Shown here in pieces: positions 60,523 through 64,000 of a DNA stretch of 64,000 nucleotides. A model generated the notes under the pieces. The model searched no databases. It was not told the origin of the DNA and saw nothing but the letters and a program-made list of their open reading frames with translations. Each line of letters begins with the position of its first letter. The first letter of the stretch is position 1. The position numbers were made by a program, and so were the translations under genes. The DNA comes from Tritrichomonas musculus (lineage: Eukaryota; Parabasalia; Tritrichomonadida; Tritrichomonadidae): positions 1,178,001-1,242,000 of the forward strand of contig JAPFFF010000042.1 of NCBI GenBank assembly GCA_039105265.1, given 5' to 3'.

Positions 60523-62205
60523 TTACTCAGGGGTTGTTAAATCATAAGGACCAATACGTACTGATGGTGGCATACCGTTTGGTCTAATTAAGATACTAAT
60601 TGATATATCTGTTAATAAGCATAATAATGGAGGTGTATCTACTTCCTGTCTAAATGGATTATTTGCCATTTGACTACATATCAGTTCGAAGTTAATAGGT
60701 GCAAGACTTGAAAGACCTTGTTGATATGTTCCATCTGTTTCAGTAGGAAGACCTATAAAGAATGAGGACCTATCACTTGGATAATAGCCTGTTGTATTTT
60801 CATTATACTGATTCTCATTAGCTAGACTTGCAATAACCTCTTTATTAAATCCATTTTGCTCTCCATTCATGTTCATTGCATTCTGGCAATATTCGAGGAA
60901 CTCTGGATACTTACCATTAGTACCAAATGCTTTAGCAGGAATATTATTGTAATTACCACAATTCATATGAAATGCTTCAAACTGAGGATTCTTGAAGTAT
61001 GTCTTATGTGTATGCTTGAGTGGGAATAAGCAAAACATACTATCTACAAAATTAGGTGTAATAGTAATAGTTGCTTTATCTTGTTCATTCTTAAGAGGTC
61101 TTGTACAAGTGTAAAATGACATAATCTGTGTTGGGAATGTAAGTGGATGTTGAGGGTTAGCATATCTTTGAACAAGTGCTGTATATACAGATTCATGAAT
61201 ACCAAAACAAGGTATAATACTCGCACATTCTTCAATAGAATAATCAACAACACTCCAAGTTCTCCAATCACTGTAAATAGTTCGGTCAACTCTTGCCTTA
61301 GTATTGTTAGCTCCTGCAACTTCATATGCTCCTCCATGATTATCACCAACAGGTGGAAGATTCTTGGGGTGATTAATCTTATCCATTGCTATTTTGTCGG
61401 TACTTGTCCACATCCATATTGGTTCTCCAATAGGTCGAAATTCATTGGTAATTTCATCAACATTGAAGTCTTTCATTATATGTGGATTAGCAACCAATCT
61501 CTTTTCAAAACCAACTGGACAATATACCATACCAGCTGTTGAAAAGTAAAGACGTAATTCGATTTTACCTGCAAATGCTGGCAAGTACTTGATATTAGAT
61601 AATGGTAGGAATCGTCGTAAATCAATCTTTAATCTAATTGTTGATGTAACGGAAGTCACGCCTGTGTTAAGATTTGCAACAAAACCACATCTCCTTCCAT
61701 GAGTATCATTCCAAATATCCTTATGTCTTGCTTTACTATATACATCAGCTCTTTTAGTAACTTCATTTGCACAACATGCTGTTAAAAAGGATTCTTCGCA
61801 TGCAAAGTTCTGGGTATAAAGCGTCATACCATTAGCTACAATTTCATACTTCTCAACAGCATCTCGAGCATCCTTAAAACCAAACCATACCTTACCAAAA
61901 TTATATCCATCAACATTTTCTAAATTACTAGCTATTGGTTTATCAATCTTTAATGTCACTTTCATATCTGCTCGAATAAAACCATTATATATATCAGCAG
62001 TATTATGAGTATTAGGAGAGATAATACATGTTGTATATGAACCACTCTTAATTGGTGGTGATGGTGAATACGAAGTTTGTGGATTTAATGAGTATGCCTT
62101 ATTAGTATCACTAAGTGCTATGCAATTATCGACAACATCAAAGTAAGATGCAATTTGAGTACAAACCTCAGCAGAGGTTTTCATATAGGATTCCTTGTTG
62201 AGCAT
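60523..62205 (-). CDS. Major capsid protein candidate (element B)
   Basis: Predicted 560 aa, same length as in A, with KVWFGFKDARDAVEKYEI and RRFLPLSNIKYLPAFAGKIE. Differences from A cluster in short patches, for example near 61,910-61,965, rather than being spread evenly. Start context TCTAAAATG, no initiator. The frame is open. Confidence 0.7.
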   Translation of the reverse strand: MLNKESYMKTSAEVCTQIASYFDVVDNCIALSDTNKAYSLNPQTSYSPSPPIKSGSYTTCIISPNTHNTADIYNGFIRADMKVTLKIDKPIASNLENVDGYNFGKVWFGFKDARDAVEKYEIVANGMTLYTQNFACEESFLTACCANEVTKRADVYSKARHKDIWNDTHGRRCGFVANLNTGVTSVTSTIRLKIDLRRFLPLSNIKYLPAFAGKIELRLYFSTAGMVYCPVGFEKRLVANPHIMKDFNVDEITNEFRPIGEPIWMWTSTDKIAMDKINHPKNLPPVGDNHGGAYEVAGANNTKARVDRTIYSDWRTWSVVDYSIEECASIIPCFGIHESVYTALVQRYANPQHPLTFPTQIMSFYTCTRPLKNEQDKATITITPNFVDSMFCLFPLKHTHKTYFKNPQFEAFHMNCGNYNNIPAKAFGTNGKYPEFLEYCQNAMNMNGEQNGFNKEVIASLANENQYNENTTGYYPSDRSSFFIGLPTETDGTYQQGLSSLAPINFELICSQMANNPFRQEVDTPPLLCLLTDISISILIRPNGMPPSVRIGPYDLTTPE

Positions 62206-62222
62206 TTTAGATAGAAAAAAAT

Positions 62223-62774
62223 TTACATCATATCTTCAAAGATGCGATTTCTCCTACCAATAGGTCTCATAGGTATATATTGAGGTTGTTGTTCTTCTTC
62301 ATATTGTTGTGGCGGTTCTTCAGGAACATACTGTTGTCTTGGTTTACTCATCCTTTTATCAACAACCTCCTTTATCATACGTCTCTGTTCTTTCTTCTCT
62401 CGACTTATCTTCATTTCTTCACCTAGTGATTTTAGCTGTTTTAGTATTTCCTCATTCACAGTAGGGTCATAAACTTGGCTTTGTTGAGTTTTTCGAGGTT
62501 TTGTAGGTTTTCGTGCAGCTTTCGAACTTATTGGCTTTCTTGGCTTTTCTTCAAGTTCCTCATGTTCTTCACTGTCTGAGTTTTCTTGAGTTTCTTCGTT
62601 ATTTTCACTGTCTGAGTTTTCTTGATATTCTCGAGTTATTGGAGTTTTTCGCTGTTTTACAATATACTTGTCTTTGGTTTTCGTAGGAAGCACTTCCCAC
62701 TCTGGGTCATCCCTTCCATTCAACCATTTATGAATAACTGCAAGTCTCTTAGAACCTGTTAGATGTTTTGACAT
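62223..62774 (-). CDS. Charged structural-type protein (element B)
   Basis: Predicted 183 aa: N-terminal MSKHLTGSKRLAVIHKWLNG, acidic Ser/Glu middle, basic KPRKPISSKAARKPTKPRK, coiled coil (NEEILKQLKSLGEEMKISRE), Gln/Pro-rich stretch and C-terminal IGRRNRIFEDMM. Possible DNA-capsid linker, by inference. It lies 17 bp from the major-capsid candidate on the same strand. Confidence 0.55.
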   Translation of the reverse strand: MSKHLTGSKRLAVIHKWLNGRDDPEWEVLPTKTKDKYIVKQRKTPITREYQENSDSENNEETQENSDSEEHEELEEKPRKPISSKAARKPTKPRKTQQSQVYDPTVNEEILKQLKSLGEEMKISREKKEQRRMIKEVVDKRMSKPRQQYVPEEPPQQYEEEQQPQYIPMRPIGRRNRIFEDMM

Positions 62775-62813
62775 TTAAAAATAAACAAAAAAAGTCTATA
62801 AATTGAGTTTTCA

Positions 62814-63233
62814 TTAGATGTAGGTTCTTGAATGATGGTTTGTACTAAAGTCACTCTCTTGAAATGGTTTCTCTGGTTTCGGTGTATATGCTGATTTTTC
62901 AAGAGGTGCTTTAATTGATTCACCCTTTGCAGATTTATTAATTGATGATAATGCAGTTTTCACATTTCCTTCAGGTACATACTTTAATGCTGTGTCGGCT
63001 ATATTTGCTATTTTATTTCTTGTACTATCGCTCAAGAAGCTTTCACCAAGACCTCTCGCAACTTTACCAATAAGGCCAGAATGCTTAGTTAATCCACTTG
63101 TTGAAACATCTAATAATTTACTTGCGAGACCACCCGAAACACTATCTGCAGCTCCCATTAAGACTTTACCACCTAAGCCGATTCCTCCTTTTATCATCTC
63201 TCTCCATATAGAATAATTTGGATCAATTCCCAT
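62814..63233 (-). CDS. pVI-like small virion protein (element B)
   Basis: Predicted 139 aa. A Gly-rich amphipathic N-terminus (IKGGIGLGGKVLMGAADSV), a second amphipathic segment (LIGKVARGLGESFL) and a basic/Pro tail. Resembles Polinton and adenoviral pVI-type membrane-active proteins by composition and position. This gene is the empty site of the mariner found in A. Confidence 0.55.
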   Translation of the reverse strand: MGIDPNYSIWREMIKGGIGLGGKVLMGAADSVSGGLASKLLDVSTSGLTKHSGLIGKVARGLGESFLSDSTRNKIANIADTALKYVPEGNVKTALSSINKSAKGESIKAPLEKSAYTPKPEKPFQESDFSTNHHSRTYI

Positions 63234-63250
63234 TTTTAAAAAATAAAAAA

Positions 63251-64000
63251 TTATTCGAAATAGTACTTATTAGCAGAAATATTCATTACGAATTTTTCAT
63301 GTGGTTCTTTATGTTGTAAGTATTCAGCTACTGTCTGCTTCGTATTTAATGAGTTATTAGTTTGTTGCAACAAGCTAGTAAAATCTTCCTCACTATATCC
63401 TGTATAACATATGATATCTGTTGCTAACCTTTTAGCATTCATATGAACAAATCGAATAGTTTGGATAGCCATGATACATGTTAAATTATAGTGTCTTGTC
63501 TTGGTTAACAACTTGATAAATTCACTATTACCATTCTTTAATAAATCACTACCTGCACAATCATCTAGTATCAATAATGTGTTATATGGATATGATGATG
63601 TTTCATACTTGACTAACTTATTGGCTATATATATTATTTTATCATTGAGCTCATTTAAATGATGCTTCTCAATGAGCCTCCTCATTTCGTCATTGGTCTC
63701 TTTCATTCGAGATAATACATATTTGACAATAGCATAATACTTTATCTTTCTTCGAAGATGTCTTTTAAGATAACTCATTAATTCTCTTTCCTTTACATAA
63801 TCGATTCTTGATTGTATCTGTTTATTAAGTGTTTCAGCTGTTTTATCCATTTTACCAGAGCTTGAGCAAAATATTATCTTTTGGTAGTATGGATGTTTAA
63901 ACAACCTCTCTGTTATCATAATATGTCTCCATATCCAAAAACTTTTACCAGCACCTGGTTTACCAATTAAAAAGTATATACCATTTGTACTAAAAGGATA
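63251..64000 (-). CDS. Genome-packaging ATPase, partial (element B, cut by the window)
   Basis: C-terminal ~250 residues of the ATPase, with the Walker A Gly/Lys region right at the window edge (the GAGKS codons near 63,945-63,960), Walker B LLILDD and the TKTRHYNLTC block. Almost identical to 31,699-32,565. Confidence 0.9.
   Translation of the reverse strand, partial: YPFSTNGIYFLIGKPGAGKSFWIWRHIMITERLFKHPYYQKIIFCSSSGKMDKTAETLNKQIQSRIDYVKERELMSYLKRHLRRKIKYYAIVKYVLSRMKETNDEMRRLIEKHHLNELNDKIIYIANKLVKYETSSYPYNTLLILDDCAGSDLLKNGNSEFIKLLTKTRHYNLTCIMAIQTIRFVHMNAKRLATDIICYTGYSEEDFTSLLQQTNNSLNTKQTVAEYLQHKEPHEKFVMNISANKYYFE

Larger units (their letters stand above)
43342..64000. mobile_element. Polinton/Maverick element B (fossil, left TIR present, runs off the window)
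   Basis: Starts at the terminus agtagtatatactag and keeps the same gene order and orientation as element A up to the packaging ATPase, where the window ends at about 20.7 kb. Integrase, protease and the right TIR should lie just beyond. The visible part has about one break, in the giant fibre locus. Long stretches match A with only a few differences per kilobase, so both insertions or their common source are recent. Confidence 0.9.

Noticed and set aside
1-64000. tRNA or rRNA genes
   Set aside because: Reading through the window I saw no convincing tRNA cloverleaf or rRNA core sequences; a dedicated search was not possible.

Overview
The window looks like a transposon-dense piece of an AT-rich, intron-poor protist genome, most likely Trichomonas vaginalis. 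The evidence is large Polinton/Maverick elements, a mariner-type DNA transposon, and several genes whose ATG lies a few to about 20 bases after a TCA-C/T-A/T initiator (Inr), which is the core promoter known in that organism. The species call is inference; the element families are read directly from the proteins. All Polinton copies are described here as fossils.

Layout. (1) 1-10,977: fragment of a divergent Polinton (C) with a fibre-like locus, a minor-capsid-like protein, a packaging ATPase, a small basic amphipathic protein and a major-capsid candidate. (2) About 10,978-37,553: Polinton A, about 26.6 kb, with its right terminal inverted repeat (TIR) in view, a left end I could not define, and a 1,277-bp mariner nested inside it. 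(3) 37,554-43,341: host-like AT-rich spacer with two minisatellite-like zones, a pyrimidine-rich tract, a third Polinton end fragment (D, about 39.0-40.6 kb, related to C) and one possible host gene remnant. (4) 43,342 to the window edge: Polinton B, same family and orientation as A, starting at its left TIR and leaving the window inside the packaging ATPase gene.

A and B share gene order: two fibre-like loci, a small virion-type gene on the + strand, protein-primed DNA polymerase B, a coiled-coil/proline-rich protein, small genes around a 19-bp minisatellite, three small unknowns, major-capsid candidate, charged protein, pVI-like protein and packaging ATPase. A also shows integrase, minor-capsid candidate, Ulp1-type protease, a coiled-coil peptide, a small + gene and an HNH nuclease beside the TIR. 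This is a complete Polinton replication, integration and capsid set plus an unusually large fibre-like block of about 8 kb. A carries roughly half a dozen breaks plus the mariner; the visible part of B about one; C about one. A and B are nearly identical over long stretches, so they are young.

The most interesting signals are the fibre/adhesin-like block with phage-tail-fibre-style linkers and a cassette shared between otherwise divergent elements, and a split of A/B genes into two start-site classes: Inr-bearing (polymerase and small genes) and TAAATG/TAAAATG-bearing without Inr (mostly structural and packaging genes), which suggests an early/late expression switch.
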